The notes: generated by a model not told the origin, from the letters alone. 64,000 bases of DNA from Bacteroidaceae bacterium (GCA_017469925.1 JAFUFK010000005.1:1-64000); one strand, 5' to 3'. Counted from the first letter of the stretch, positions 34,582 through 45,566 are shown. Program-made: numbers and translations.

Positions 34582-36396
34582 ATGAATACAAAGAGATTTT
34601 CTAAGATTATAGCCGCCGCAGTGCTGGCCGGAGCACCAATGCTTTGGTCGGCTTGTACGGACACTTGGAACGAGCACTACGATGTGACCGAGGGTGGAAT
34701 GGCCGATCAGCCTACCATTCTCCAGAGCATTAAGTCCGATGCCAACCTGAGCAATTTCTACAAGGTCATCGAGGCTATCAGTGCCGGTCAGACACTCGAC
34801 TCTCCCGAGCAGCTCACCGTATGGGCGCCCAAGGGCCTTACCTCAGCCCAGGCCGATAGCGTGATTGCCATCTTCCAGGAAGACCAAAATTCGGGTCTGA
34901 AGTGGGAAGACAACCGTGCCGTAACCCAGTTCTTCCAGAACCATACGGCCTTGTATGCACGCACCATATCGTCGCTTACCAACGACACCATCGCCATGCT
35001 CAACAAGAAGTACATGCACCTTGTCGGTACCAGTGCTTCTTCGGGTTCGCTCGACGACAATCCTTTCGACGAGGCAGTCATCTGCAGCAATGGTATCCTG
35101 TATAAGACCCGGGGCGTGCAGTCGTTCTTCCCCAACGTACGTGAATATCTTGAGAAGACGGCCAACCTCGACAGTATGGCCCTCTTGGTGAAGTCCTACG
35201 ACGAGTACGAACTGGACGAGCGTTCCTCTGTTGCCGGTGGCATTGAGGATGGTAAGACGGTTTACCTCGACTCCGTGACGGTCCTCTCCAATACCTTGCT
35301 CAACAACTACGGGTACATCCAGCGCGAGGACAGCGTCTATACCCTGTTGGCTCCCACCAACGACGTTTGGACGAAGCTCTACGACCAGTACAAGGAATAT
35401 TTCGTGTACGACCCCACCGTGGCTCATGGCGACTCGCTCTCCGATGCCAATACGAAGACGGCCATCATCCAGGGACGCTTCTTCAACACCAGCACCGAGA
35501 ACAAGCACAACCGCCACCCCGAGGATTCGCTGGTCAACACACGCTATTTCGAGCGTCAGGCCCACAATCCCCGCAGCAACGTCTATTACAAGCCTTTCGG
35601 TGCCGACGGCATCCTCAACGGGCTTGAGAGCACCGTCTGCTCCAATGGCCAAGTCTATATCGACAACCGTGGCGTCATCGACCCCCACACGACCTTCCTT
35701 GGCCGCCACGACTATGAGGCCTATCAGGCACGTTACTACGAGATTCCCACCGACGGAAGCAACGAGGACAAGATGAACGTATCGCTGGGTCAGTACATCA
35801 TCTATGACACTGACACCACCTACAACATCCTGAAGAGCTACTACTACGCTCAGGTAACCTCAAAGGTAGCTTCGGCCCAGACCGAGCTCACCTATACGCT
35901 ACCCAACACACTCTCGGGTGTATATTATAATATATATATAGTAACCATCCCCGACACCTATTACAACCTGCCATGTTGGTTCCAGGTCAAGCACACCGAG
36001 AAGAACGACAAGGGCAACTATCCCACGGCTCAGAACTACATCAACCCCAACCCCGTAGTTGAGGATGAGGCTCTGCCCTGGACTGGCGTACTGGTTAAGC
36101 AGAGCAACTACAATCGTTGCTATGCCGCCTCTCCCGAGAAGGTTGACACCATTCTCATCCAGTCGGGCGTTCAGTTCAAGTACGCTGGCTATGGCCTCGG
36201 CGACGGAGTGGTGCAGCTCACCCTCAGTTCGTTCGGTCCCTCCAGTGCAACCTATCGTGAGAAGGTTTACACCCGCACGCTGCGCCTGGGCGAGATAATC
36301 CTTGTCCCCTTCGAAACCAAGGAAGAAGCCGAGGCAGCCGCCAACGATTTGGATGCGTTCAACGACGATATATTGGAAGCTAACAAGGAAAACTAA
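34582..36396 (+). CDS. Fasciclin-domain surface lipoprotein (604 aa)
   Basis: Lipobox WSAC (cysteine near 25). Two fasciclin-like domains: ILQSIKSDANLSNFYKVIEA with LTVWAPKGLTSAQ, and VYTLLAPTNDVWTKLYDQYKEYF with GQVYIDNRGVIDPH. The C-terminus is beta-rich. ATG 34582 is used rather than an upstream TTG. It lies 20 bp after the previous fasciclin gene and 6 bp before the second susC, so it belongs to the same operon. Confidence 0.82.
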   Translation: MNTKRFSKIIAAAVLAGAPMLWSACTDTWNEHYDVTEGGMADQPTILQSIKSDANLSNFYKVIEAISAGQTLDSPEQLTVWAPKGLTSAQADSVIAIFQEDQNSGLKWEDNRAVTQFFQNHTALYARTISSLTNDTIAMLNKKYMHLVGTSASSGSLDDNPFDEAVICSNGILYKTRGVQSFFPNVREYLEKTANLDSMALLVKSYDEYELDERSSVAGGIEDGKTVYLDSVTVLSNTLLNNYGYIQREDSVYTLLAPTNDVWTKLYDQYKEYFVYDPTVAHGDSLSDANTKTAIIQGRFFNTSTENKHNRHPEDSLVNTRYFERQAHNPRSNVYYKPFGADGILNGLESTVCSNGQVYIDNRGVIDPHTTFLGRHDYEAYQARYYEIPTDGSNEDKMNVSLGQYIIYDTDTTYNILKSYYYAQVTSKVASAQTELTYTLPNTLSGVYYNIYIVTIPDTYYNLPCWFQVKHTEKNDKGNYPTAQNYINPNPVVEDEALPWTGVLVKQSNYNRCYAASPEKVDTILIQSGVQFKYAGYGLGDGVVQLTLSSFGPSSATYREKVYTRTLRLGEIILVPFETKEEAEAAANDLDAFNDDILEANKEN

Positions 36397-36402
36397 TACG
36401 AT

Positions 36403-39400
36403 ATGAAAAAGCTTAATATATTCCTCCTTTCTCTCTTGATGGTTTCTCCTCTGAGTCTCTTTGCTCAGGAGGAGGCCGAGGTAACGCAAGACGAGACTGC
36501 GTCTGTGATTCAGATTCGCAAGACCAAGAAACAGGAACCCACCCGCACCATCAAGGGCCGTGTGCTCAGCCAGGCTGGTCATGAGCCTCTGGTCGGTGTG
36601 CTGGTGCAGAGCGTCGCCGGTGAGGGTTATTCAACACTGACAGAGGAAGACGGAACCTTCTCGATGGAGGTACCCCTCTATAGCAGTGCCGTCACCGTGA
36701 CCATCCCTGGTTACAATATGGTACGTGTCGGCCTGAACAAGTCGGGCCAGTTGCGCGACATTGTCATGCAGAGCGAGGCTGCCCGTCCCCTCTATGGGGC
36801 CGACGACAACGTCCTCAACAACGTCCGCACGGGTTCGCTCGAGTTCACTCCTGCCCGCAACATCACCTCCGAGATTGGCAACCAGTTGGCAGCCAACGTC
36901 CACACGGTGGCCCGCAGTGCGGCCCTTGCCGTAGGCAACTACATGAACATTGGCGGAGTCAACTCCCTCCAGAGCAACTCCCAGCCGCTGGTAGTCATCG
37001 ACGGTGTACTTATCGACCAACAGTATGGTCGCGAGATGCTCCACTCGGGCTACTACAACGACGTCCTCACCAATATCAATCCCAACGATGTCGAGAGCGT
37101 CGAGGTCATGTCGAACGGAACGGCCCTCTACGGTGCCAAGGGTGCCAACGGCGTCATCTTCATCAAGACCAAGCGCAACACCTCTCAGGCCACCCGCATC
37201 GAGGCCATTGTCAACATGGGTGTCGAGCTCCTTCCCAAGATGTATGATGTAATGGATGGCCTCCAGTACAAGACCTACGCATCAGGACTGCTCGAGAGCA
37301 CTGGCACGCGTGCCACAACCTTCAAGTTCCTCAATGCCGACCCCACCTACTACTGGTACCACAAGTACAACAACAACACCGACTGGGCCGACCACCTCTA
37401 CTCTGAGGCCCTCACCCAGAACTATGCACTCTCCGTCCAGGGTGGTGGTGACATTGCCAACTACATGCTCTCCGTGGGCTACACCCATGACAACAGCGTA
37501 CTTGACGAGAACAACTTCAACCGTCTCAACATCCGGTTCAACACCGACATCGAGATTACGCGGGCCCTGTCGATGCGTTTCGACGCCACCTACACCAACC
37601 AGACGCGTAAGCTCATGGACACCGGTGCCCCCGAGACCTACGACGAGAAGTCCATCACCAGCATCTCCTTCCTGGCCATGGCCAAGAGCCCGATGCTCAG
37701 CCCATACTCCTTCGTAGGCGACTGGGCCAACCGTCGCGGTTACATCAACTCCAACCACCTCGACATCGACGACGAGGACTACCTCAACGAAGTCTCCACC
37801 CTCAGCCGTGCCAACTATCGCCTGGCCAACCCCGTAGCCATCAACCACTACGGTACTGCTGAGAACAAGAACTACTTCGACAACTCCTACGTCAATCTGG
37901 TCGTAACCCCCAAGTACCAGTTCAACAAGCACCTCTATCTGAGTTCCATGTTCAGCTATACGTCGCTCAACACCAACGAGAAGTACTACGTACCCCTCAA
38001 CGGCGTTCCCAGCTACTACGTATCGTCGCTGCAAAACATCATGGAGAACGAGATTGGTTCGCAGTACGGCAAGCAGAACACCGTCAACAGCGACTCGAAA
38101 CTCGACTGGCGCAACGCCTACAACGGCCACAACATCCACTTGCAGGGCGGCTTCCGCTACATCAACGAGAGCTACTCTCTCAACACCCAGCACGGATACA
38201 ACTCGGGTAACGACAAGACCCCCTTCATCAACAACACCTCCAACAAGACCTCCGACGGTACCAACAACAAGTGGGCCACCATCACCTGGTACGGTCAGGC
38301 ACAGTACAACTATGCCAACCGCTACTACCTCGACGGAGCCCTCGCCGTAGAGTCCAACTCCCAGTTTGGTCGCGACGTCAAGAGTGGCTTTAAGTTGGGT
38401 GGCGTTGTTTGGGGCGTATTCCCCAGCATCCAGGCCGGTTGGGTAGCCAGCAACGAGAAGTTCTTCGACGTTCCCGGCATCGACTACCTGAAGCTTACCG
38501 CAGGCTTCGGCATGAGTGGTAACGACGACTTCTCCTACGACTCGTCGCGCAGCTACTTCACCAGCCAACTCTTCCTCAGCAAGGTGTCTGGTATTTCGCT
38601 TGGCAACATCGGTAATACCGAACTCCAGTGGGAGACCACCAAGCGCTTCAATGCCGGTATCGAGTTCCGTGGCATCCACAACCGTCTGGGCATCAACTTC
38701 AACTACTTCCACTCCTGGACCGACCACCTGCTCACCCTTCAGGAACTGGGCTTCGTGAGCGGTCTCGACTACAACTGGTCGAATGGCGGCTCCCTGAAGA
38801 ACCAGGGCTTCGACGTCACCGTCAATGCCCATCTGGTAGCCCGCAAGAACTGGAACTGGACCATCGGAGCCAGCATGGGTCACTACGTCAACGAACTCAC
38901 CTCGTTGCCCGACAATCAGACCCTCATCGACACCCAGGTACTCGGAGCCACCGTACGCAGCCAGGTAGGCGCTGCCATCAACACCTTCTACGGCTACCGT
39001 ACCGACGGCGTCTTCTCCACCAGTGAGGAGGCAGCCGCCTCGGGTCTCTTCATCGAGGACGAGACTGGTGCCCGCACCTACTTCGGAGCCGGCGACATGC
39101 GCTTCATCGACCGCAACGGCGATGGCAAGATTTCCGACGACGACCGCACCGTTATCGGCGATGCCAATCCCGATATCTATGGCAACATCTTCACCTCGCT
39201 CAACTGGAAGCATCTGACGCTCGATGTCAACTTCAACTACAGCCTTGGCAACGACGTCTATAACTACATGCGCCAGCAACTCGAGAGCGGAAGCCGCTTC
39301 ATGAACCAGACCACCGCCGTCCTCAACCGTTGGACCAACGAAGGTCAGGTCACTGTTGTCCCCAAGGCCACCTATGCCGACCCCATGGGCAACAGCCGCT

Positions 39401-39657
39401 TCAGCGACCGCTGGATCGAAGACGGAAGCTACCTGCGCCTGAAGAGCCTCACCCTCAGTTACAAGCTGCCCATCAGCAACACCTACATCCAGGGCATCAC
39501 CATCTGGGGCCAGGCCAACAACCTGCTCACCCTGACCCGCTACCTGGGTACCGACCCCGAGTTCTCTATGGGCAACAGCGTGCTCTCCCAGGGTATCGAC
39601 CGCGGTCTCCTCTCTCAGGGACGCAGTTTCTATCTCGGTGTAAAGGTTAACCTCTAA
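36403..39657 (+). CDS. Second SusC-type TonB-dependent transporter
   Basis: 1084 residues. Signal peptide ending LFAQ; N-terminal carboxypeptidase-D-like domain (RTIKGRVLSQAGHEPLVGVLV); plug with MNIGGVNSLQSNSQPLVVIDGVL and VEVMSNGTALYGAKGANGVIFIKTKR; barrel ending GRSFYLGVKVNL. It has a different plug and barrel from the first SusC, so the operon encodes two distinct transport complexes. Confidence 0.95.
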   Translation: MKKLNIFLLSLLMVSPLSLFAQEEAEVTQDETASVIQIRKTKKQEPTRTIKGRVLSQAGHEPLVGVLVQSVAGEGYSTLTEEDGTFSMEVPLYSSAVTVTIPGYNMVRVGLNKSGQLRDIVMQSEAARPLYGADDNVLNNVRTGSLEFTPARNITSEIGNQLAANVHTVARSAALAVGNYMNIGGVNSLQSNSQPLVVIDGVLIDQQYGREMLHSGYYNDVLTNINPNDVESVEVMSNGTALYGAKGANGVIFIKTKRNTSQATRIEAIVNMGVELLPKMYDVMDGLQYKTYASGLLESTGTRATTFKFLNADPTYYWYHKYNNNTDWADHLYSEALTQNYALSVQGGGDIANYMLSVGYTHDNSVLDENNFNRLNIRFNTDIEITRALSMRFDATYTNQTRKLMDTGAPETYDEKSITSISFLAMAKSPMLSPYSFVGDWANRRGYINSNHLDIDDEDYLNEVSTLSRANYRLANPVAINHYGTAENKNYFDNSYVNLVVTPKYQFNKHLYLSSMFSYTSLNTNEKYYVPLNGVPSYYVSSLQNIMENEIGSQYGKQNTVNSDSKLDWRNAYNGHNIHLQGGFRYINESYSLNTQHGYNSGNDKTPFINNTSNKTSDGTNNKWATITWYGQAQYNYANRYYLDGALAVESNSQFGRDVKSGFKLGGVVWGVFPSIQAGWVASNEKFFDVPGIDYLKLTAGFGMSGNDDFSYDSSRSYFTSQLFLSKVSGISLGNIGNTELQWETTKRFNAGIEFRGIHNRLGINFNYFHSWTDHLLTLQELGFVSGLDYNWSNGGSLKNQGFDVTVNAHLVARKNWNWTIGASMGHYVNELTSLPDNQTLIDTQVLGATVRSQVGAAINTFYGYRTDGVFSTSEEAAASGLFIEDETGARTYFGAGDMRFIDRNGDGKISDDDRTVIGDANPDIYGNIFTSLNWKHLTLDVNFNYSLGNDVYNYMRQQLESGSRFMNQTTAVLNRWTNEGQVTVVPKATYADPMGNSRFSDRWIEDGSYLRLKSLTLSYKLPISNTYIQGITIWGQANNLLTLTRYLGTDPEFSMGNSVLSQGIDRGLLSQGRSFYLGVKVNL

Positions 39658-39670
39658 TTCATTGATAACT

Positions 39671-41869
39671 ATGAAGAAATATATTTTCTCCCTGGTCCTT
39701 ATCGGCGCGATAGCCGGTATGACCACGTCATGCGAAGATATGCTTGACAAAGGAAACGAATACGTCATCTACGCCGACGACCACATGATTTCCGACCCTG
39801 CCGACACCGTGACCTCCGTGATGGGTATTCTCGGTAAACTTCAGGGTATCGCTGTGCGCAACAATCTCTTCGGCGAACTCCGTGCCGACCTGGTCAACGT
39901 GCGTTCCAACGCCCATATCGACCTCAAGGCCATTGCCGACAACGACGTCGATGACGACAACCAGTACAACGTGCCGCGCGACTACTATGCCGTTATTAAC
40001 AACTGCAACTACTTCCTGGCCAATGCCGACTCGCTGGCAGGCAACACCAACCGCAACGAGCGCTACTTCGCAGCCGAGATAGCCCAAGTCCACAGCATCC
40101 GCGCCTGGACCTATCTCCAGCTCGTACTGCTCTACGGCAAGGTGCCCTTCGTCACCGACCCCGTCATCACTAAGTTGCAGTCCGATGCCCAGTACCCCAT
40201 GTACGGTATCGAGCAAGTCTGTGAGTACTTCATCAACGACCTGCGTCCCTACTACGGCAAGTACTATCCCGACTACCAGTCCATCGAGAGCATCGACCCC
40301 CAGATGTGCTTCTTCCCCACGCAGGTAGTCATGGGCGACCTCTATCTCTGGCTCGCCGCCGTGCGCCAGGATGCCGAAGCCGCCCGCCAGGCAGCCAAGT
40401 CCTACTACGACTATATCGTCTGGGACCTCAGCGGCAAGAAGAAACTCATGACCGGCAGCGACCGTGTCTATTGGTCGCCCAACACCCTCTACACCAACAG
40501 CTATAACGGTCCCGTGGGTCGTCTCAGCTACAACCCCAATCAAGCCTGGGGAGCTGAGAACAGCGACGCCATCACCGCCATCCCCATGGACTCGGCAGCC
40601 GCCGACGGCCACTACAACCAGTTGCGCCTGCTCTACAACACCCAGCGCACCGACGACTTCGTAGAGGCCAGCATCGAACCCTCCGACGTCCTGCGCGAAC
40701 TCAGCGAGGCCCAGACCTATATGGGCTACGACTCCCAGAACCAGATTGTCACCGTCACCCGCGACCGCTTCACCGACGAGCAACTCAAGCGCGGCTACCT
40801 CGGCGACCTTCGCTATCAGGACAACTACGACCAGAACACCATGAAGTGGAACGCCCAGGAGGTAGATTACCAGAACATCTCGAAGCACAACTCCCAGCAC
40901 ATCGGCATCTATCGTGCCTCGCAGCTCTACCTGCGTCTGGCCGAAGCCCTCAACTACGCTGGCTATCCCCGCTTCGCCCGTCAGATACTGACCATGGGAC
41001 TCTCCAACAACGTCATCCAGTACGAGGTGCAGCCCTACTACGGTTCGGCCGCCGACTCCACCTTCCTCCGCTACTTCGACTTCAACAACACCGACTTCAT
41101 GCCCTACGCCCAAGGCTATGCCGAGACGCGTAACGCCAGCGGAGTGGTCACCGGCTATGTGCTCCAGCAGCGCGGAACCCAGGAAGTCAACATGTGGGGT
41201 ATCCACGCACGCGGTTCGGGCCTGCCCTTCCTCGACGAGGGCTACATCCCCCTCTCCGTGGTCGATAGCACCGACTATCCCCGCGAACTCGAGGAGAACA
41301 TTGGCCGACGTCCCGTCAGGTCCGACTTCGACTATCCCACGACGCCCCGCGTCGTAGTCAAGCCCTCCACCTGGGATGCCTATCCCAACGTAGTCGTTGA
41401 CGAGGATACCTACAAGACCATCAACCCCCGTGCCCTCTCGGCAGCCTACATGCGCTACGTCAGCAACGACTCCGTAGGTAAGTACAACACCTACATCACC
41501 GAAACCCTTCCGCTCTATCAGGCCCAGACCGACTCCGTCGAGGCCGTCTATCAGGAAGCCGTCGATGGCTATCAGGCCCGTCTCGACGAGTTCACCGCTG
41601 CCTTCAACCAGTGGCACGTGCAGGTATATTCCGTCCCCAGCTTCATCGCTGGCGAGCAGGCCGTCGTCGATAAGGCCATCCTTGACGAGCAAGCCCTCGA
41701 ACTTGTCTATGAGGGCAACCGCTTCTACGACCTCATGCGCCATGCCTATTGGAACGGCGACCCCACCATCCTCTCCTCGGCAGTCGCCAAGCGCGACGCC
41801 ACCGTGGGTGCCAAACTTGCCAACAAGGACAACTGGTTCATCCGCTGGAAGGACAAGATAGGTCTCTGA
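39671..41869 (+). CDS. Second SusD-like substrate-binding lipoprotein
   Basis: 732 residues, longer than most SusD proteins. Lipobox TTSC near residue 18, then EDMLDKGNEYVIY; helical core with IAQVHSIRAWTYLQLVLLYGKVPFVTDP; C-terminal IAGEQAVVDKAILDEQALELVYEGNRFYDLMRHAYW, the RagB/SusD end block. ATG 39671 is preferred to an upstream TTG. The last gene of the operon; a strong terminator follows. Confidence 0.93.
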   Translation: MKKYIFSLVLIGAIAGMTTSCEDMLDKGNEYVIYADDHMISDPADTVTSVMGILGKLQGIAVRNNLFGELRADLVNVRSNAHIDLKAIADNDVDDDNQYNVPRDYYAVINNCNYFLANADSLAGNTNRNERYFAAEIAQVHSIRAWTYLQLVLLYGKVPFVTDPVITKLQSDAQYPMYGIEQVCEYFINDLRPYYGKYYPDYQSIESIDPQMCFFPTQVVMGDLYLWLAAVRQDAEAARQAAKSYYDYIVWDLSGKKKLMTGSDRVYWSPNTLYTNSYNGPVGRLSYNPNQAWGAENSDAITAIPMDSAAADGHYNQLRLLYNTQRTDDFVEASIEPSDVLRELSEAQTYMGYDSQNQIVTVTRDRFTDEQLKRGYLGDLRYQDNYDQNTMKWNAQEVDYQNISKHNSQHIGIYRASQLYLRLAEALNYAGYPRFARQILTMGLSNNVIQYEVQPYYGSAADSTFLRYFDFNNTDFMPYAQGYAETRNASGVVTGYVLQQRGTQEVNMWGIHARGSGLPFLDEGYIPLSVVDSTDYPRELEENIGRRPVRSDFDYPTTPRVVVKPSTWDAYPNVVVDEDTYKTINPRALSAAYMRYVSNDSVGKYNTYITETLPLYQAQTDSVEAVYQEAVDGYQARLDEFTAAFNQWHVQVYSVPSFIAGEQAVVDKAILDEQALELVYEGNRFYDLMRHAYWNGDPTILSSAVAKRDATVGAKLANKDNWFIRWKDKIGL

Positions 41870-41909
41870 CCCCGGCCACAACCTCTGTCTTTTGTAATAA
41901 ACAGATGTC

Positions 41910-41948
41910 GGAGCACGCCCCTCTCACATTCGGGCGTGCTCCTTTTTT
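41910..41948 (+). terminator. Rho-independent terminator of the seven-gene operon
   Basis: GGAGCACGCCC (41910-41920) pairs perfectly with GGGCGTGCTCC (41932-41942); loop of eleven; six Ts follow. Confidence 0.93.
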
Positions 41949-42040
41949 GTACCGGCTTAACCTCTCACCTCTAACCCCTAACCAGCGCGCAGCGCTTACC
42001 CCAGCACGTACTGCTTATGGTTTATCGTCTATATCCCTGT

Positions 42041-42125
42041 GCCGAAAGACGCGCGTCTTTCGGCTGTAAGATGCGCGTCTTTCGCTTGTAAGATGTGCGT
42101 CTTTCGGCTGTAAGATGCGCGTCTT
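42041..42125. repeat. Palindrome array C: four AAGAyGyGCGTCTT units at 22-bp pitch
   Basis: Fourteen-base cores at 42046, 42068, 42090 and 42112, exactly 22 bp apart. Copy 1 sits in a perfect 24-base palindrome (42041-42064). Central variants are ACGCGCGT, ATGCGCGT, ATGTGCGT and ATGCGCGT. Here the eight-base spacers are also alike (TCGGCTGT twice, TCGCTTGT once), so the array still looks like a recent duplication. It lies beyond the operon terminator. Confidence 0.95.
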
Positions 42126-42270
42126 ACATTGCAGACTTCTATACATTTCCCTTGAGGCAGTCAGACATTTCGGGCAAAGCGCTTAGGCAATGCGACCTTT
42201 GCATCGCCTCTTTTTGTAAGCAACCCACAAAAAAACGACCGTTCAACGTTAAACATTAAACTTTTATTTG

Positions 42271-42278
42271 TATATTTG
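42271..42278 (+). promoter_or_regulatory. -7-like element before the BspA-like gene
   Basis: TATATTTG, 25 bp before the short frame at 42303 and 192 bp before ATG 42470. No good -33 box at the usual spacing. Confidence 0.45.
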
Positions 42279-42469
42279 TGGCAGATAACGACCTATTTGC
42301 CTATGAGTACACAAGCAATGACCCGCAAGATAGCCGAGTACTTCAAGACGCTAACCTCTCCCCAGCACGAAGCGCTTTAACCCGTTCGCTCGGCATCCCA
42401 AAGGGTGACGCTTGCGTAACGAAGATGAGCAAGAACCTGTTAACCTATTAAACTTTTATTTATACCACT

Positions 42470-45400
42470 ATGAAACATTTAAGATTACTCCTTTCCGTGC
42501 TCCTGCTGTTAGCAGTGGGTACTGTCGAAGTGAAGGCAGTAGAAGCCTATGTCAGTTACGACAATGGTACTTTGACCTTCTATTTTGACAATTACCGTTC
42601 GTCACATACAACAACGTATGATTTAGATGGATGGGTGTATGAAAAACGTCCTTGGGTGTTGTATCATCAGTATGATATTACTTCCGCCGTTTTCGACTCT
42701 TCGTTTGCCAATGCGGACCCCACGACTACAAGCCATTGGTTCGAGGGTTGTCTTAATTTAACTTCCATAACTGGCCTTGAGTTTCTCAACACTTCGAGTG
42801 TAACCTCTACGATCTACATGTTCAAAGGTTGCACAAGTCTGACCTCGCTCGACCTTTCTAACTTCAATGCGGAAAACGTCGAACACATGAATTCTATGTT
42901 CTAGGGCTGCACCTCCCTGAAGACCATCTATTGCGCCAATAGTTGGAGTGCACCTAATTCAACTGATATGTTCAAGGGTTGCACGTCTCTGGTAAGCCAG
43001 ACATCCGGACTCAGTTACGATGCGTCGAAGACCGATGTCACCTATGCCAACCCCATAACGGGTTACTTTACAGACACGCCCTATGCTGCCTATACACCTA
43101 CGAACAATACGCTGACTTTCTATCGCGACAACCAAAAGGCCACACGCGCAGGCACCATCTTCGAGTTGAATAAGGTGGGATATTATCCTGGCTGGGTAGA
43201 AAATAGTAATGTTACGATTAAGCATGTGGTGTTCGATGAGTCGTTTGCCACTGCACGGCCAAAGATCACCAGCGACTGGTTCCGTAAATTGACGGTGTTG
43301 GAGGACATCACGGGACTCAGTTACCTGAACACCGAGGAAGTGACATCCTTTGGCAGTATGTTCTACGAGGCATCGGGCCTTACCGATATTGACGTCTCCT
43401 CATTCAACACCAGCAAGGCCACCGACATGAGTTGCATGTTCTATGGCATGAGTAGTCTTTCCAGTCTCGACGTGAGTAGTTTCGACACGGAGAACGTAAC
43501 AGATATGGGCAACATGTTCACGGATTGCAGCAGTCTGACCACCCTCGACCTCTCGAACTTCAATACTAAGAAAGTACGCCGCATGACCCAGATGTTCAAT
43601 GATTGCAGTTCACTGACGACCATCTACGCAGGCGACAACTGGAACACTGATGCCGTGACTGGAAGTTCTGTCATGTTTCTGAACTGCACAAGCATCGTGG
43701 GGCGCAACGGAACGACGTACGATGCAAGCCACATCACCGCAGAATATGCCCGCTTGGACAACGCACCGACCAGCCCAGGCTACCTGAGCGACACCAGCAG
43801 CGCAAGTTATCAGAACGTCAGCCTGCAAGTGACCATCCTGGGCGAGGGCACGCTGATTCTGACCAACAGCGAGGGAGAAGGTGTAGAAACCATCACCGGT
43901 GGCTCAACGGCGACTGTCAACTGGACGAAGGGCACCCGCCTGCAACTGGTGGCTAGAGGTCCCGAGGGCACTGACCTCACCGACGCTCGGGCCTATATCT
44001 TCGTCGACGGCGTTTCTCGTGAGATGGTGAAAATTACAGGAGTCGACAACATCTTCTTCCAATATGAGATGGAGGAAGTCATTAAGGCCCACACCTTCAC
44101 CGTCGTGATGACAGGCATCGGCTCGAAAACCGACCTCATCGAGTTTGCCGATGAGAACGTGAAGGCCATCTGCGTAGAGAACTGGGATACTGACGGCGAC
44201 GGTGAACTCTCGAAGCAGGAGGCTGCTGCCGTGACGACGCTTTTGAAAGACGGCAATTCGGTATTTAAGAGCCTCAAAGACCATGTGACTTCGTTCGATG
44301 AATTCCAGTACTTCACTGGCCTGACAACCATTGAAGATTACGCTTTCTACAATGACAGTCTGAAGAGTATCGTACTGCCCAGTACGGTTACGTCTATAGG
44401 TGATTATGCATTTTATTATAACAGGTTTAAAACTATACGTCTTCCTGAAGGAATAACAAGCATTGGTAATTATGCTTTTTATGGTTGTAGGAACCTCGAA
44501 GAATTGACTTTGCCGGAAAGCTTGACGAGTATTGGGTACTTTGCCTTCCAAGGCTCTGCTATTAAGCAAATCTTTATACCAAAGAATGTCAACAGTATCA
44601 CGCCAGGTGTAGGTGCTGACATCTTCTCTAATTGTAAGAGTCTGGTAAGCATTGCGGTAGATGATGACAACCAGACCTATGACTCGCGCAACAATTGTTC
44701 GGCAATTATTTGGAATACTTCATCCAGTACCTATCTGCTCTATGGCTGTAAGAAAACGATTATTCCCAATGGAGTGACAACAATATGGATGCAGGCGTTC
44801 CGAGAGTGTGGACTTACCAAAATCACAATCCCAGAGACCGTAATGGCCATTGGACGGAGTGCTTTCGTTGCTAATCAGTTAGACACTCTAATCATGGAGC
44901 GCCGCGAGCCTATCACGTTTAATAAGAATTCGTTTAATGAGTTCTCTTCGTCTTCAACGCTTAGTGAGATATCGAATTGCGTTCTCGTTGTTCCCAATGG
45001 AACTCTGACGGCATACAACAATGCTGGCTGGAAGACAATAGATGATGGCGGATACTTCAAGGAAATCGTGGAGGCTGCTGAGGATAATCCAGAACCCACA
45101 GAGTATCAAGTCAAGGTTTCAAGCACAGAGGGTGGAGAGACGACGATTTACTATACGGATCCGAACGATGAAACTTGGAATGCCTTCTTTAATAACGAGA
45201 ATAGTACTATACGTTACGCCATAAAATCTGGCACAGACGTAAGATTTGTGTTTAAACCAATTCAGGGTCGTGAACTGGGCTTTGTGGTTGCAGGTTCGAA
45301 CCGAACCATCGGTGAGGGTTGTGACATTGTTCCTCAGGACGACGGCACTTATGAATTTACCCTTTCTGCCAGCGAGTTTGATAATGGGCAGGCCCATGTC

Positions 45401-45502
45401 ATGGTTTACTACAAGAAACGCGACGGCGACGTGAACGGCGACGGTAGTATTACCATTGCCGACGTGACGAAACTGGTGAATAAGATTCTTGGAAAGGAGT
45501 AG
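42470..45502 (+). pseudogene. BspA-like leucine-rich surface protein interrupted by one amber codon
   Basis: A signal peptide (LLLSVLLLLAVGTVEVKA) starts a 1010-codon frame with one internal stop, TAG at 42902-42904, exactly where the repeat motif MFKGCTSL expects lysine (MF-stop-GCTSL). Everything after it stays in frame to 45502. Codons 60-270 hold BspA/DUF285-type repeats (SSLTTLDLSNFNT...M). Codons 430-700 hold LRR_5-type repeats (LPSTVTSIGDYAFYYN, LPEGITSIGNYAFYGC). The end DGDVNGDGSITIADVTKLVNKIL is dockerin-like. Such proteins are surface adhesins. It is either a recent pseudogene, a readthrough gene or a sequencing error; a second piece could start at ATG 42968 but would lack a signal peptide. 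Confidence 0.85.
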
Positions 45503-45566
45503 GCTCCTTTCCAAGAATCAGTTCAAAGTGCAGAGTTAAGAGTTGTTGTTAGAAAAACTTTGAACT

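Larger units (their letters stand above)
41949..42469. other. Repeat-rich intergenic region without a confident gene
   Basis: Contains a CTCACCTCT-type repeat (41961-41982), AGCGC-rich repeat pieces (41983-42010, related to 42360-42380), palindrome array C (42041-42125), a TATATTTG promoter-like box (42271-42278), a 25-codon open frame at 42303-42380 (starting MSTQAMTRKIAEYFKT and ending inside repeat DNA) and another repeat stretch up to the BspA-like start. The short frame may be the remnant of a gene truncated by repeat insertion; I do not call it as a real gene. Confidence 0.6.

Noticed and set aside
42303-42380. A 25-codon gene starting MSTQAMTRKIAEYFKT
   Set aside because: Its second half is repeat-derived DNA and it resembles no complete small protein; likely a gene remnant.
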